A stretch of 64,000 nt of DNA from Marisediminicola antarctica (GCF_009930795.1 NZ_CP017146.1:1860001-1924000), one strand, 5' to 3'. Shown: positions 24,175 through 33,549, counted from the first letter of the stretch. Program-made: numbers and translations. The notes: generated from the letters alone by a model not told the origin.

Positions 24175-26777
24175 CAGTCCGTCGCCTCCACGAGCGCCTC
24201 GGCGAGCACCACATCGGTGACGGTGATCTCGGGACCCTCGACGAAGTGCAGCTCCGCAATGCGCCCCACGGCCTTGAGGTCTTCGGCAGCCAGGCGCAGC
24301 AGCGCGAGTCGCTCGGTCGGTGCATGCACAATGGCCGAGAGCACCTCGGTCTTCTGTGAGGCCTTTGCATCGGTCTTCGCGCGACGGATGCCGATGAGCG
24401 CGGTACCGACAACGCCGAGCAGCCCGGTGGGGGAGCGATCGATCGTCGGGGTGGGCCACTGCGCTGCATGCACTGAGCCCTCGTGGGTCCACGACCAGAC
24501 CTCTTCTGTCGCAAAGGGGATGAACGGTGCGAACAGCCGAAGGAATACGTCCAGGGCGGTCCGGAGCGTGGTGACGGCGGATGCCTGCTCCGCTGGGGTC
24601 GCGGCGCCGTACGCGCGCTCCTTCACGAGTTCGAGGTAGTCGTCGCAGAAGGTCCAGAAGAGCTGCTCGGTGCTCTCGAGCGCCTTCGCATGGTCGTAGC
24701 CGTCGAGCGCGATCGTCGCGGTCTCGACGACTCGGCCGAGCTCGGCGAGCAAATCGAGGTCGAGGGGGTTGGTCACGGTGGTTTCAACAGCCTCAACCGG
24801 CGAGGCCGCGGGGGTAGGGAACGAGTAGACGAACTTCGCGGCGTTGAGCACCTTGATCGCGAGCCTGCGCCCGATCTTGATCTGCTTCGGATTCTGCGGG
24901 TCGAATGCAGCATCCGTTCCGAGCCGGCTGGAGGCCGCCCAGTAGCGAACGGCATCAGACCCGTGGGTCTCCAGCATCGCGGCGGGGGTCACCACGTTGC
25001 CCTTCGACTTCGACATTTTCTTGCGGTCGGGGTCGACGATGAATCCGGAGATGCCGGCGTTCTTCCACGGCACGACACCATGTTCCAGCTCGGCACGCAG
25101 CACCGTCGAGAACAGCCAAGTGCGGATGATGTCCTGCCCCTGGCTGCGCAGCGAGTACGGGAAGACGAGGTCGAAGAGCTCGGGGTCGCTCTCCCAGCCG
25201 CCGGCGATCTGCGGGGTGAGCGACGAGGTCGCCCAAGTGTCCATGATGTCGATCTCGCCAGCGAATCCGCCAGGTTCGCCGCGTTGACGCTCGTCGTAGC
25301 CGGGAGCCGTATCGGAGGACGGGTCGATGGGCAGTGACGACTCGGACGGCACAATCACGGCTCCCTTGTTGCCGTCCGCGTCGAGTTCGTACCAGACGGG
25401 GATCGGCACTCCGAAGAATCGCTGGCGGGAGATGAGCCAGTCGCCGGTGAGGCCGCCGACCCAGTTCTCGTAGCGGACGCGCATGTGCTCGGGGGTGAAG
25501 TTGATCTCCTTGCCGCGGGAGATGAGCTTGGTCCGCAGCTCGGGGTCGCGGGCACCGTTGGAGATGTACCACTGCAGCGTCGAGATGATCTCGAGGGGCT
25601 TGTCGCCCTTCTCGAAGAACTTCACGGAGTGAATGATCGGCTTGGGGTCGCCCACCAGGTCGCCGCTCTCGCGCAGCAGTTCGACTACACGCTTCTTGGC
25701 GCTGAACACGGTCTTACCCGCAAGTTCCGCGAAGGCCTCGATCGCGGCATCCGAGACGATGGCGTCGGGGGCGTCGGCGATGATCCGGCCGTCGGCGCCG
25801 ATGATGGTGCGGTTAGGCAGGTCGAGCTCGCGCCACCAGACCACGTCGGTGACGTCGCCGAAGGTACAGATCATGGCAATGCCCGATCCCTTGTCCTTCT
25901 GGGCGAGGTGGTGGGCGAGAACCGGAACCTCGACACCGAACAGCGGCGTCGTTACGGTGGTGCCGAACAGGTGCTGGTAGCGCTCGTCATCCGGATGCGC
26001 AACGAGGGCAACGCAGGCCGGGAGCAGCTCGGGGCGGGTCGTTTCGATGAAGAGCGGCTCGCCGTCGGGCTTGGCGAAGCCGATGCGGTGGTAGGCCGCA
26101 GGCTGCTCCTTGTCTTCGAGCTCGGCCTGCGCGACAGCCGTGCGGAACGTGATGTCCCACAGCGTTGGCGCCTCGGCCTGGTAGGCCTCCCCGCGGGCGA
26201 GGTTGCGCAGGAATGCACGCTGCGCCACTCGCTGGGCGGGGTCGCCGATCGTGCGGTACGTCTGGGTCCAGTCGACCGAGAGGCCCAGTGCGCGCCAGAC
26301 GTCCTCGAACTGCTTCTCGTCCTCGACCGTCAGCCGCTCGCAGAGCTCGATGAAGTTGCGGCGCGAGATGGGAAGTTGGTCGGCGGCCTTCGACGAGGCG
26401 CCCTCGCCGCCCTTGAGCGGTGGCTCGAAGCCGGCTGCGTAGCCGAGGGTCGGGTCGCAGCGCACGCCGTAATAATTCTGAACCCGGCGCTCGGTGGGAA
26501 GCCCGTTGTCGTCCCAGCCCATGGGATAGAAGATGTGCTTGCCGCGCATGCGCTGGTACCGGGCGGCGAGGTCCATGTGTGTGTAGCTGAACACGTGGCC
26601 GATGTGCAGGGAGCCGGATGCCGTCGGCGGGGGAGTGTCGATGGAATAGACACCGTCGCGGCCTGCGGCGAGAGCGGCAGCGCGATCAAACATGTAGGTG
26701 CCGGAAGACTCCCAGCTGGCCCCCCACTTGCTCTCGAGGCCTTCGAGGGCTGGTTTTTCGGGTATGGCTGCAGACAC
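24174..26777 (-). CDS. valS: Valyl-tRNA synthetase
   Basis: 867 residues. Class I signature HIGH in SGSLHIGHVFSYTHMD near residue 56 and KMSKSKGNVV near residue 586. The editing (CP1) domain includes ETTRPELLPACVALVAHPDD and the anticodon-binding domain follows RLGTDAAFDPQNPKQIKIG. The C-terminal coiled-coil seen in E. coli ValS is reduced. Charges tRNA-Val. No T-box or other leader element is seen upstream. Confidence 0.97.
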   Translation of the reverse strand: MSAAIPEKPALEGLESKWGASWESSGTYMFDRAAALAAGRDGVYSIDTPPPTASGSLHIGHVFSYTHMDLAARYQRMRGKHIFYPMGWDDNGLPTERRVQNYYGVRCDPTLGYAAGFEPPLKGGEGASSKAADQLPISRRNFIELCERLTVEDEKQFEDVWRALGLSVDWTQTYRTIGDPAQRVAQRAFLRNLARGEAYQAEAPTLWDITFRTAVAQAELEDKEQPAAYHRIGFAKPDGEPLFIETTRPELLPACVALVAHPDDERYQHLFGTTVTTPLFGVEVPVLAHHLAQKDKGSGIAMICTFGDVTDVVWWRELDLPNRTIIGADGRIIADAPDAIVSDAAIEAFAELAGKTVFSAKKRVVELLRESGDLVGDPKPIIHSVKFFEKGDKPLEIISTLQWYISNGARDPELRTKLISRGKEINFTPEHMRVRYENWVGGLTGDWLISRQRFFGVPIPVWYELDADGNKGAVIVPSESSLPIDPSSDTAPGYDERQRGEPGGFAGEIDIMDTWATSSLTPQIAGGWESDPELFDLVFPYSLRSQGQDIIRTWLFSTVLRAELEHGVVPWKNAGISGFIVDPDRKKMSKSKGNVVTPAAMLETHGSDAVRYWAASSRLGTDAAFDPQNPKQIKIGRRLAIKVLNAAKFVYSFPTPAASPVEAVETTVTNPLDLDLLAELGRVVETATIALDGYDHAKALESTEQLFWTFCDDYLELVKERAYGAATPAEQASAVTTLRTALDVFLRLFAPFIPFATEEVWSWTHEGSVHAAQWPTPTIDRSPTGLLGVVGTALIGIRRAKTDAKASQKTEVLSAIVHAPTERLALLRLAAEDLKAVGRIAELHFVEGPEITVTDVVLAEALVEATD

Positions 26778-26860
26778 GTGAAACTCCGGTTCAATATGTG
26801 CGGCACCGAGTCAGTGATTCAGTGGTGCCTGAGTGTGGGGGTGTGACGCAATCGTACCGG

Positions 26861-26999
26861 AGGTCGCGCAGCGACCGTGGATCTGCTGGTTGAGCAGGTC
26901 GCGCGGCGACCGTGAGCCTGCTGGTTGAGGAGGTCGCGCGGCGACCGTGAGCCTGCCGGTTGAGGAGGTCGCGGAGTGACCGTGTCGAAGCCGGGCTGG
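26861..26999. repeat. 35-bp tandem repeat with internal dyad, four copies
   Basis: Units beginning AGGTCGCG start at 26861, 26896, 26931 and 26966, a period of exactly 35 bp. Each contains a GGTCGC/GCGACC dyad (for example GGTCGCGCGGCGACC) followed by GTGAGCCTGCTGGTTGAG; the last copy is degenerate (GGTCGCGGAGTGACC) and ends GTGTCGAAGCC. The array sits between the valS 5' side and the end of the DUF222/HNH gene. Confidence 0.9.
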
Positions 27000-27007
27000 C
27001 GGGCGTC

Positions 27008-28981
27008 TTAGAACGGTGGCGGGTCCTCGTGCTCGGCGTCTGCTCCCCGGGCGTCGGTTCTCTGGTCGTCGGTTCTCTGGGCGCGCGCTGCTTCGTCCGC
27101 TGTCTGGTCCGTTCCCTGGGTGTGCTCTGCGGTATGGAGGGCGCGTTGGAGGTTGTCGTGTACTCCGCTGGTGATGATGGTTGCCGGTTCGGTGATGTGT
27201 GTCCGCCCCGCGGGGGAGGTCCATTCGAGGGCGCCGGTGCCATCGCGCGTGTGGGCGACTGCCCAGTTGGTTTCGTCTTTGATGGTGTGATGTTTCGGGC
27301 ATAAATGGGCAAGGTTGTAGTGGGCGGTCGGATGTTGGTGTTGCCATTGCAGGGTGTGGTCGATGTCGCATTGTTCCGCTTGCCTGCTGCAGCCCGGGAA
27401 GCGGCAGGTCTCATCGCGTACCCGTAGGAAGTTGCGCAAATCGGTGGGTACCCGGTACCGGTCCCTGCCGACGGAGAGGATTGCTCCGGTCTCGGGGTGG
27501 GTGAGGAGGCGGATCATGCCCGGCGCGCCGGCGGCGAGCAGCCTCGCCGTGTTCGGATCGATCGGCCCGTACCCGTCGAGGGACCCGGGCTCCTCGCTCA
27601 TTCCGAGGAGCACGAGAGCAGGCACCGTGACGCTGAGCCTCGGTCGGGTGTCGAAGTACCGGTCCCGCAGCGACCCCCTCCCGCGGATCCCGGACCGCCC
27701 CCAGCCGACCCTCCGGCCAGCGCGCATCAGCGTGACCCGGACCGCCCGGTTCCGGCGAGCTACCCCACGCCGGGTGCGGCGGGACACCATGCCCAGCGGG
27801 CCGTCACCGCCGCTGCCGCTGCCGCTGCCGCTGCCGTTGCCGCTGCCGCTGCCGTTGCCGCTGCCGTTGCCGTTGCCGGTGTCGTTGCGGTCGACGTTGC
27901 GGTCGACGTTGCCGCTGTCATCTCCGGCCGTCGTGGTGGTGCTGTCGAGCATGACGTCGCTGAAGATGTCGGCACGCAACTGCGCCAGAGTACGCACCTC
28001 CAGCGGCCCCTGCAGGGCTATCGCCGTGTCGGTGAGGCGGGTGAAGATCGCGACAGCCTCCGGTGCCGGGAGCAGCTGCGACAGCAACGCCAGACCATCC
28101 TGCTGCGGGTCCAGACGCACCTCCCGGTCCTCCCGCGCCCGCGCATGGCGCTGTGTGATCGAGTCCGGATCCAGCAACTCCCGCAGAACCCGCGCCTTCT
28201 GCGTAAACTTCGACGCCGTCAACCGTCTCGCATAGGGCAGAGCCTGCCCCTCCAACACCACCCGAGCAGCAGCAGGCAGACCTGCGGTCTGATCGACCAT
28301 GACCTGCGCATGCCGGTAACTGATCAACCCTCCCCGCAGAGCCTCGAGGGTGGCCGGGAGTTCATGGACCAGACTGCGACCGACCCCCAGCAGAGCGTCG
28401 ATGGTGCGCTCCGGGATCCGCAACGCCGCCCCCAGCTCCGCCCGCACACTCCGCAACGCCAACTGCCGGCTGCCCGCCCTCGTGCGATCCGTGCCCGCCT
28501 CGGCCAGCACGAGGGCCTGCTCGAACAACACCGCCCGATCACCCATCAGCCCCGCAATACCCTGCTCCACCCGCTCCAACGCATCGATCAGCCGCCCCAT
28601 CGCCTCACCCGCCCCACCCGGCCCCGCCGCGACCCCAAACGGATACCCACGACCACCATCAAGCCCAGCACCGGCCTGGACGGCCTCGCCGGCCTGGCTG
28701 GCCTGGCCGGGCTGGCCGGCCTGGCTGGCCTCGCCGGCCCGGCCGGGCTGGCCGGGGCAGTCGGGGACGCCCGGGTAATCGTCCTCATCAGCCCAGCGCG
28801 GGTCATCCAAATCCGGATCATGCGGGAACAACCCCGCCGGCATCCCCTCAAACGGCAAACCAACCCCCGGCCGGTACCCACGTGCCGCCATCTCCGCATC
28901 CGCCTCGATATTGAACTGCAGCATCGACTCAGCAAGCTCCGCCTGCTCCTCCGCCGTCCACCGATAGCTGCTCATACCCAT
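27008..28981 (-). CDS. DUF222 domain / HNH endonuclease protein
   Basis: 657 residues if started at MGMSSYRWTAEEQ (28981). The DUF222 helical region spans about residues 110-360 (for example LIDALERVEQGIAGLMGD and LRIPERTIDALLGVGRSL). A Gly/Ser/Asn low-complexity linker follows. The C-terminal HNH domain (about 524-565) has CRFPGCSRQAEQCDIDH, then QHPTAHYNLAHLCPKHH: Cys-x-x-x-x-Cys zinc ligands and the DIDH / N / KHH core. Members are presumed DNA nucleases but no target is established. It is flanked downstream by the 35-bp repeats. A collagen-like QAGQPGQASQAG stretch also occurs near residue 90. Confidence 0.88.
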   Translation of the reverse strand: MGMSSYRWTAEEQAELAESMLQFNIEADAEMAARGYRPGVGLPFEGMPAGLFPHDPDLDDPRWADEDDYPGVPDCPGQPGRAGEASQAGQPGQASQAGEAVQAGAGLDGGRGYPFGVAAGPGGAGEAMGRLIDALERVEQGIAGLMGDRAVLFEQALVLAEAGTDRTRAGSRQLALRSVRAELGAALRIPERTIDALLGVGRSLVHELPATLEALRGGLISYRHAQVMVDQTAGLPAAARVVLEGQALPYARRLTASKFTQKARVLRELLDPDSITQRHARAREDREVRLDPQQDGLALLSQLLPAPEAVAIFTRLTDTAIALQGPLEVRTLAQLRADIFSDVMLDSTTTTAGDDSGNVDRNVDRNDTGNGNGSGNGSGSGNGSGSGSGSGGDGPLGMVSRRTRRGVARRNRAVRVTLMRAGRRVGWGRSGIRGRGSLRDRYFDTRPRLSVTVPALVLLGMSEEPGSLDGYGPIDPNTARLLAAGAPGMIRLLTHPETGAILSVGRDRYRVPTDLRNFLRVRDETCRFPGCSRQAEQCDIDHTLQWQHQHPTAHYNLAHLCPKHHTIKDETNWAVAHTRDGTGALEWTSPAGRTHITEPATIITSGVHDNLQRALHTAEHTQGTDQTADEAARAQRTDDQRTDARGADAEHEDPPPF

Positions 28982-29355
28982 AGTGAATACCCACCCACCG
29001 ACACTCGACACGCCCAAACCGGACCGTGCGCGCCGAGCCACAAGCCCCACACCGACACCCGGATTCCGTTCATGACCACAGCCCACACCCCACCACCGAC
29101 ATACCACCGACATTCCCGCCACCCCCGCGAAAGCCGCGGAAAACTACCCCCGCCGCGACCCTGGGGAGGACAAGACAGCCGTGTCCACGCCGCCCGCGCC
29201 TGGAGCCAGCAGCGGAGCCCTACAGCCGATCCACCCGGGCGGGGTGCAGGCGCGAGGCCCCAGGCGGCCCCGCCGCCCACCCTCCTCGAGCCGAGGACAG
29301 GCCGCACCGCTCCCGCTCCGGGAACGACACGACGGAGCATCGCCGCCGGATACGT
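28982..29355. other. Gene-free stretch upstream of the HNH gene
   Basis: About 370 bp without a supportable gene. It is rich in ACC/CCG runs (ACCGACATACCACCGACATT). All ORFs here are continuations of antisense shadows. No terminator or clear promoter was found. Confidence 0.5.
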
Positions 29356-30171
29356 CTAGCCCAGGGCGCGCTCGAGCGTGACGGTGGCGTGGGTCAGCGT
29401 TCCGGCACCGTCGTCGAGGGTTACGGTATAGATTTCGCTCGGGTTGGCGCACTGGTACGAGATGTCGGTGAACACGCCGGAGGTGTCGACCTCCGCGAAC
29501 GGCTCGGCCTTGGCGTCGTTTGTGCCGACTCCGATCCACGCAGCCTCCGCGCCGGTGCTCGTCCATTCGAACGTCAGCGGGATCGACGACGTGTCATCCG
29601 GGCAGCTGACCGGAGTCCCGCTCTCCGGGGAGAACGTCGTGAATGCCGCGCCCTGGTCGTCCACCGGCTCTTCGCTCTGCGTCGGGTCAGGGACTGGCTC
29701 TGATTCCGGTTCCGACGGAGTTGGCGTCGGAGTGGGGACCTCGGATGCCTCGGGAGACGCCGCGGGCGCGGGCACCGTTTCGGGGTCGCGCGTCGCCAGG
29801 TTGTACAGCAGCAGCGCGAGAGCGAGAAGAAGCACGGCGGCGATGACAATAAACGCGATCATCGGACCTCGCGACGTGGTCGCGGTCCGCTCCGCGAGCA
29901 CGGGACGCGGACCCTGCGGACCTTGTGGCGGCGGGAGTCGCTGCGTTTCGGACCTGCCCGATGGCCCTGCGAAGCGTTCGGTGGGAGTCTCGTCGCCGGC
30001 TGGCGCGCCCGAAGCCGTGAACTTTTCGGTTGGCGCGTCGTCGCCGGCATGGTCAAAACGGCGGGTGCGAGCGTCGCCCGAGTCGGGTGGCGTGTCGTCC
30101 GAGTCGGATGCGGGGGTCGTCGGATCGGGCGCGTTCGGATCGAATCGCCCGGTCGGAGTGTCGTCGCTCAT
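29356..30171 (-). CDS. Single-pass membrane protein with Thr-x-x-Phe-rich cytoplasmic region and extracellular domain
   Basis: 271 residues. The N-terminal roughly 100 residues are Pro/Asp/Thr-rich and repeat short motifs TGRFD, TRRFD, TEKFT and TERFA. One membrane helix follows (SRGPMIAFIVIAAVLLL). Outside lie a PTPTPTPSEPE linker and an Ig-like beta domain of about 100 residues (SIPLTFEWTSTGAEAAWIG, DDGAGTLTHATVTLERALG) with two cysteines. Not recognised as a named family. It lies 22 bp downstream of a protein with the same plan, probably in one operon. The Thr-rich motifs could be kinase targets (inference only). Confidence 0.75.
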   Translation of the reverse strand: MSDDTPTGRFDPNAPDPTTPASDSDDTPPDSGDARTRRFDHAGDDAPTEKFTASGAPAGDETPTERFAGPSGRSETQRLPPPQGPQGPRPVLAERTATTSRGPMIAFIVIAAVLLLALALLLYNLATRDPETVPAPAASPEASEVPTPTPTPSEPESEPVPDPTQSEEPVDDQGAAFTTFSPESGTPVSCPDDTSSIPLTFEWTSTGAEAAWIGVGTNDAKAEPFAEVDTSGVFTDISYQCANPSEIYTVTLDDGAGTLTHATVTLERALG

Positions 30172-30193
30172 GATCGCTGCGTTTTGTGTGGGG

Positions 30194-31105
30194 TCAGCCG
30201 GTCGGGGCTTCGCCGGGGACGATGGGAAGCGCAGGTTCCGCCGGGGGATCGGTCGCGGCGGGCGGCGGCGTTGTCTCGGTCGGTGTCGGTGTCGGTGCCG
30301 GTTCTGGTGCCGGTTCGGGTGTCGGAGTCGGAGTAGGGGTGGGTTCCGGTGTCGGTTCCGGGGCCGGCGCGGGGGTGGGTTCTGGTGCCGGTTCTGGTGC
30401 CGGTTCGGGTGTCGGTTCCGGTATCGGCGTGGGCTCCGGCGTCGGCGTCGACTCGGGCGTGCTAGTCGGTGTCGGCGTCGAGCTCGGCTCCACGGATGGC
30501 CCCGGAGCGACCTGCGGCCCGTCGGCGCGCGTGACGAGGGTGAAGATGATCATCGTCGCGGCGACGGCGATGACCGCGCCGAGGATGAGAACCGCGATGA
30601 GAGGTCCGCGCGACTTCGCGTCAGCATGGGATGGGTTGACCGGCGCGGCGTCAATTGGAGCAGTGGCTGGCTGCGCGGCCCGAGACGCGCCGAAGAGGGC
30701 GGTGTCGAACCCGGCCGCCCCATACCCCCCGGCGGGCGTCGGGGGAGTGAACGCCTGCGTGGCGCCGGTCGGTGGCGTGGCCCCGAGAGGCTGGGTTGCC
30801 CCGAGTTTGTCGGCGCCGAACGGCGTGGCGCTATAGAGGCCTGTCCCGAGTGGGGCGGTCGCGGCGCCTCCGGATTGATGGTCGAACGTCTCAGTGGCCT
30901 GTCCGTCACTGGGCTCGCCATCACTGGGCTCGCCATCGCCGGGCTCCCCATCAGCGGGCTTCCCATCGGCGGGCCCCGCGTCGCCGGCGTCCGCGCTCGA
31001 GATCGTCTCGGTGGGGGCATCCTCCGGCTTGCCTTCGGTGGGCGGGTTGTCGTCGCTGCCTTTGCCGGTGGGATCGAGCCGCTCGGGCGGGGTGTCGTTG
31101 GTCAT
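30194..31105 (-). CDS. Single-pass membrane protein, Pro/Thr/Glu-rich, partner of the preceding protein
   Basis: 303 residues starting [17 protein letters not shown]. The cytoplasmic half has [12 protein letters not shown] repeats, ATETFDH and [12 protein letters not shown] elements. The helix begins [17 protein letters not shown], closely similar to the neighbouring protein's SRGPMIAFIVIAA. The external part is almost entirely PTPTPEP/PEPAPE repeats and ends at PGEAPTG with no folded domain. This appears to be a paralogue of the 29356-30171 product that lacks the extracellular domain. The function is unknown. The genes are in tandem on the same strand, this one first. Confidence 0.72.
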   Translation of the reverse strand: MTNDTPPERLDPTGKGSDDNPPTEGKPEDAPTETISSADAGDAGPADGKPADGEPGDGEPSDGEPSDGQATETFDHQSGGAATAPLGTGLYSATPFGADKLGATQPLGATPPTGATQAFTPPTPAGGYGAAGFDTALFGASRAAQPATAPIDAAPVNPSHADAKSRGPLIAVLILGAVIAVAATMIIFTLVTRADGPQVAPGPSVEPSSTPTPTSTPESTPTPEPTPIPEPTPEPAPEPAPEPTPAPAPEPTPEPTPTPTPTPEPAPEPAPTPTPTETTPPPAATDPPAEPALPIVPGEAPTG

Positions 31106-31205
31106 TCTGCCCCTCGGATGCCGTCGCGGACGATTCCGCGAGCGAATACAACGGTGGCCGCGGACTACCGCGGCCGGGGCCAGCCTAGGCGGGCAAGCCC
31201 GGACC

Positions 31206-31829
31206 TCACAATTCGCCGGGCGGCATGGCGTCGATGGCGGCTTGAACCCCGTGACACAGTGGCGCCAGCGCTGCCGAAAGGTAGGGCCCGAGCTCTCCCC
31301 GCTTCGTGCTCGCGTCTGCCCACGTCTGGGCGGCCGCGATGACCGCTCCGATCGCCCCGAAGCTCGCTGATCGCGCGATCAGCGCCGACTCGGCATCGCC
31401 CCCGATGCGTGTCGTGATGAACTCGCTCAGAACGCGCGCCTGGCTCGCGAGCCTCGACATTGCTGACGACTGGAGCTCGCCGATATCGCCGACCAATGTC
31501 AGGTGGGTGAGTGCCCACGGCACCTTGGCTGGCCCCAGCGCCGTGCTGGCCGCAACGATCGCCGAGCACATCGCCTGCATTACCGGAGCGCGAGCATCCG
31601 TCGCGGCGAGGGCGTCCGGCAGGCGCGCGAGCACGTCGTCGAGGTCGATCCAGAACACGTCGCTCTTCGCCGAGAAGTAGTTGAAGAACGTCGCCCGGCT
31701 GACCCCGGCGCGCTGGGTGATCTGGGCGACGGTCGTGCCGGCGTAGCCGTTCTCGAGGAACAGGTCGAACGCGGCCTCCTGCAGCATTTCGCAGGACGAC
31801 GCGTGGGGTCGGCCGCGCGCGTTCGTCAA
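31206..31829 (-). CDS. TetR family transcriptional regulator
   Basis: 207 residues from a TTG at 31829 preceded by AAAGGGGG. The helix-turn-helix is clear: [45 protein letters not shown], a TetR_N domain. A longer ORF start at 31907 would precede the likely promoter and is rejected. The ligand-binding half is helical and without a recognisable specificity. It diverges from the peptide-transport operon and probably regulates it and itself through the palindrome at 31846. Confidence 0.9.
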   Translation of the reverse strand: MTNARGRPHASSCEMLQEAAFDLFLENGYAGTTVAQITQRAGVSRATFFNYFSAKSDVFWIDLDDVLARLPDALAATDARAPVMQAMCSAIVAASTALGPAKVPWALTHLTLVGDIGELQSSAMSRLASQARVLSEFITTRIGGDAESALIARSASFGAIGAVIAAAQTWADASTKRGELGPYLSAALAPLCHGVQAAIDAMPPGEL

Positions 31830-31845
31830 CGGACCCCCTTTAATC

Positions 31846-31854
31846 GACTGAGTC
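31846..31854. promoter_or_regulatory. Candidate TetR operator
   Basis: GACTGAGTC is a perfect 4+1+4 inverted repeat 17 bp upstream of the TetR start codon, at the predicted transcription start. The location fits autorepression; the half-sites are short, so this is tentative. Confidence 0.35.
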
Positions 31855-31859
31855 CACTT

Positions 31860-31888
31860 ATTGTAGGATGGTTGTATTCCCCAGCAAA
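31860..31888 (-). promoter_or_regulatory. Candidate TetR gene promoter
   Basis: On the minus strand TTTGCT (31888-31883) and TACAAT (31865-31860, five of six consensus bases) are 17 bp apart. Initiation near 31853 leaves a leader of about 24 nt to the TTG start. Confidence 0.45.
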
Positions 31889-31905
31889 AGAATTGAGATT
31901 CACGC

Positions 31906-33549
31906 ATGCCCGCTCGCTACCCACGCTCGCTCAGAACAGCAGGGGCCGTCGCCGCCCTCGCGATTGCCGGATTGCTCGCGGGATGCACCGCGGCGAGCAG
32001 CGAGGGCGACCAGCAGTCGCTCACCTACGCGATCGAGGGGGCGAACCTCAGCGCCGGACACATGGACCCGCACTCGAGCCAGCTTGATGTGAGCGCGCTC
32101 GTGCAGCGGGCAGTCTTCGACTCGCTCGTGGCCCAGGACCTCGACGGAAGCTTCCAGCCCTGGCTCGCCGAGAAGTGGGAGATCTCCGAGGATCAGCTGC
32201 ACTACGAGTTCACCCTGCGCGAGGATGTCACCTTCCACGACGGAGAGCCCTTCAACGCCGACGCGGTCGTCGCGAACTTCGAGCACGTCACCGCGCCGGA
32301 AACGGCATCGGCCCAGGCGGCGAGCATGATCGGCTACAGTGCCGACGGCGGCTCCTACCTCGGTGCGGAGGCGGTCGACGAATTCACCGTGCGATTCGAC
32401 TTCAGCACGCCGTACGCACCGTTCCTGCAGGCTGTGAGCACCTCGCAGCTGGGCTTCTACTCACCCGCGGTGCTCGACGAGAAGGCCGACGAGCTCAAGA
32501 CCGGCGGCCCCGGCATCTCGGTCGGCACCGGCCCGTTCGTGCTGAGCGAGTACACGCCCGACCAGGAGATCGTCTACACGGCGAACCCTGACTACGACTG
32601 GGCGCCCGAGAGCGCGGAACACAGCGGCGCGAGCGACCTCGACGAGCTCGTCGTGCGCATCCTGCCGGAGCCCTCTGTGCGCACCGGCGCGCTCGCGAGC
32701 GGCGAGGTGCAGGTGGCTGGCAACGTGACCCCGAGCACCGTAGGAAGCCTCGGCGACGACATCACCGTCAACTCGGTCGAGCTGCCCGGGCTGCCCTACT
32801 CCCTCTACCTCAACCAGAACAACGGCGTGTTTGCCGATGTGAAGGTGCGCCAGGCATTCCAGCTCGGGTTCGACCCGCAGGATGCGGTCGATGGCATCTT
32901 CTTCGGCCAGTACCCGCGCGCCTGGAGCATCCTGGGCCCGACGACCCCCGACTCTTACGACAGCTCGCTCGAGCAGCGCCCAGCCGTCGACGTCGACCGC
33001 GCGAACGAGCTGCTCGACGCGGCCGGCTGGACCGAGCGGGATGCCGAGGGCTACCGCACGAAGGACGGCGAGCGGCTGAGTGCCCGCTGGATCGCGTACA
33101 CGCCCATCCCGGACGACCGGGCGAGCCTCGCCGATGTCATCCAGTCCGACCTCAAGGGGATCGGCTTCGCGATCGTGCGCGAGGCGCTCGAACCGGCCGC
33201 CTACAACGAGCAGTACGGACCCAAGACGTTCGACATCACCGACTGGGGCTTCTCCGGCGTCGACGCCGACCTGCTGCGCAGCCACCTGCACACTGACGGG
33301 TTCCAGAACGCGTCGGGCCTGAGCGATCCCGCCATCGACACCCTGCTCGAGGATGCCGTCGCGACGAGCGATCCGACCGAGCGCGCGGCCCTCTACACCG
33401 AGCTTCAGCAGTGGAACGCCGAGAACGTCGCGATCGTGCCGCTGTACGTGCCGTCGATGATCACCGCGTTCAGCGACTCGGTCACCGGCCTCACCTTCGA
33501 TCTGTATGGCCGACCGCTGTTCTACGGCGTCCAGGTCCAGGGGTCGTGA
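31906..33549 (+). CDS. Peptide/nickel-type ABC transporter substrate-binding lipoprotein (SBP family 5)
   Basis: 547 residues. Lipobox IAGLLAGC ends the signal peptide. SBP_bac_5 features: LVAQDLDGSFQPWLAEKWEI, then YEFTLREDVTFHDGEPFNADAVVANF. Late in the protein QQWNAENVAIVPLY is the usual family C-terminal segment. It captures a di/oligopeptide or related ligand outside the membrane and delivers it to the permeases encoded next. First gene of a tightly packed operon; its stop overlaps the next start as GTGA. The presence of an APC permease later in the operon suggests an amine- or amino-acid-containing ligand (inference). Confidence 0.95.
   Translation: MPARYPRSLRTAGAVAALAIAGLLAGCTAASSEGDQQSLTYAIEGANLSAGHMDPHSSQLDVSALVQRAVFDSLVAQDLDGSFQPWLAEKWEISEDQLHYEFTLREDVTFHDGEPFNADAVVANFEHVTAPETASAQAASMIGYSADGGSYLGAEAVDEFTVRFDFSTPYAPFLQAVSTSQLGFYSPAVLDEKADELKTGGPGISVGTGPFVLSEYTPDQEIVYTANPDYDWAPESAEHSGASDLDELVVRILPEPSVRTGALASGEVQVAGNVTPSTVGSLGDDITVNSVELPGLPYSLYLNQNNGVFADVKVRQAFQLGFDPQDAVDGIFFGQYPRAWSILGPTTPDSYDSSLEQRPAVDVDRANELLDAAGWTERDAEGYRTKDGERLSARWIAYTPIPDDRASLADVIQSDLKGIGFAIVREALEPAAYNEQYGPKTFDITDWGFSGVDADLLRSHLHTDGFQNASGLSDPAIDTLLEDAVATSDPTERAALYTELQQWNAENVAIVPLYVPSMITAFSDSVTGLTFDLYGRPLFYGVQVQGS

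Noticed and set aside
26778-26860. T-box upstream of valS
   Set aside because: No GGTGGTACC-like motif and too short; valS is not preceded by a T-box here.
26861-26999. CRISPR array
   Set aside because: The 35-bp period has no unique spacers; the units are contiguous tandem repeats and there are no cas genes.
27497-29359. 620-residue plus-strand ORF over the HNH gene
   Set aside because: Low-complexity Pro/Arg/Gln sequence; it mirrors the DUF222/HNH gene, whose HNH motif is unmistakable.
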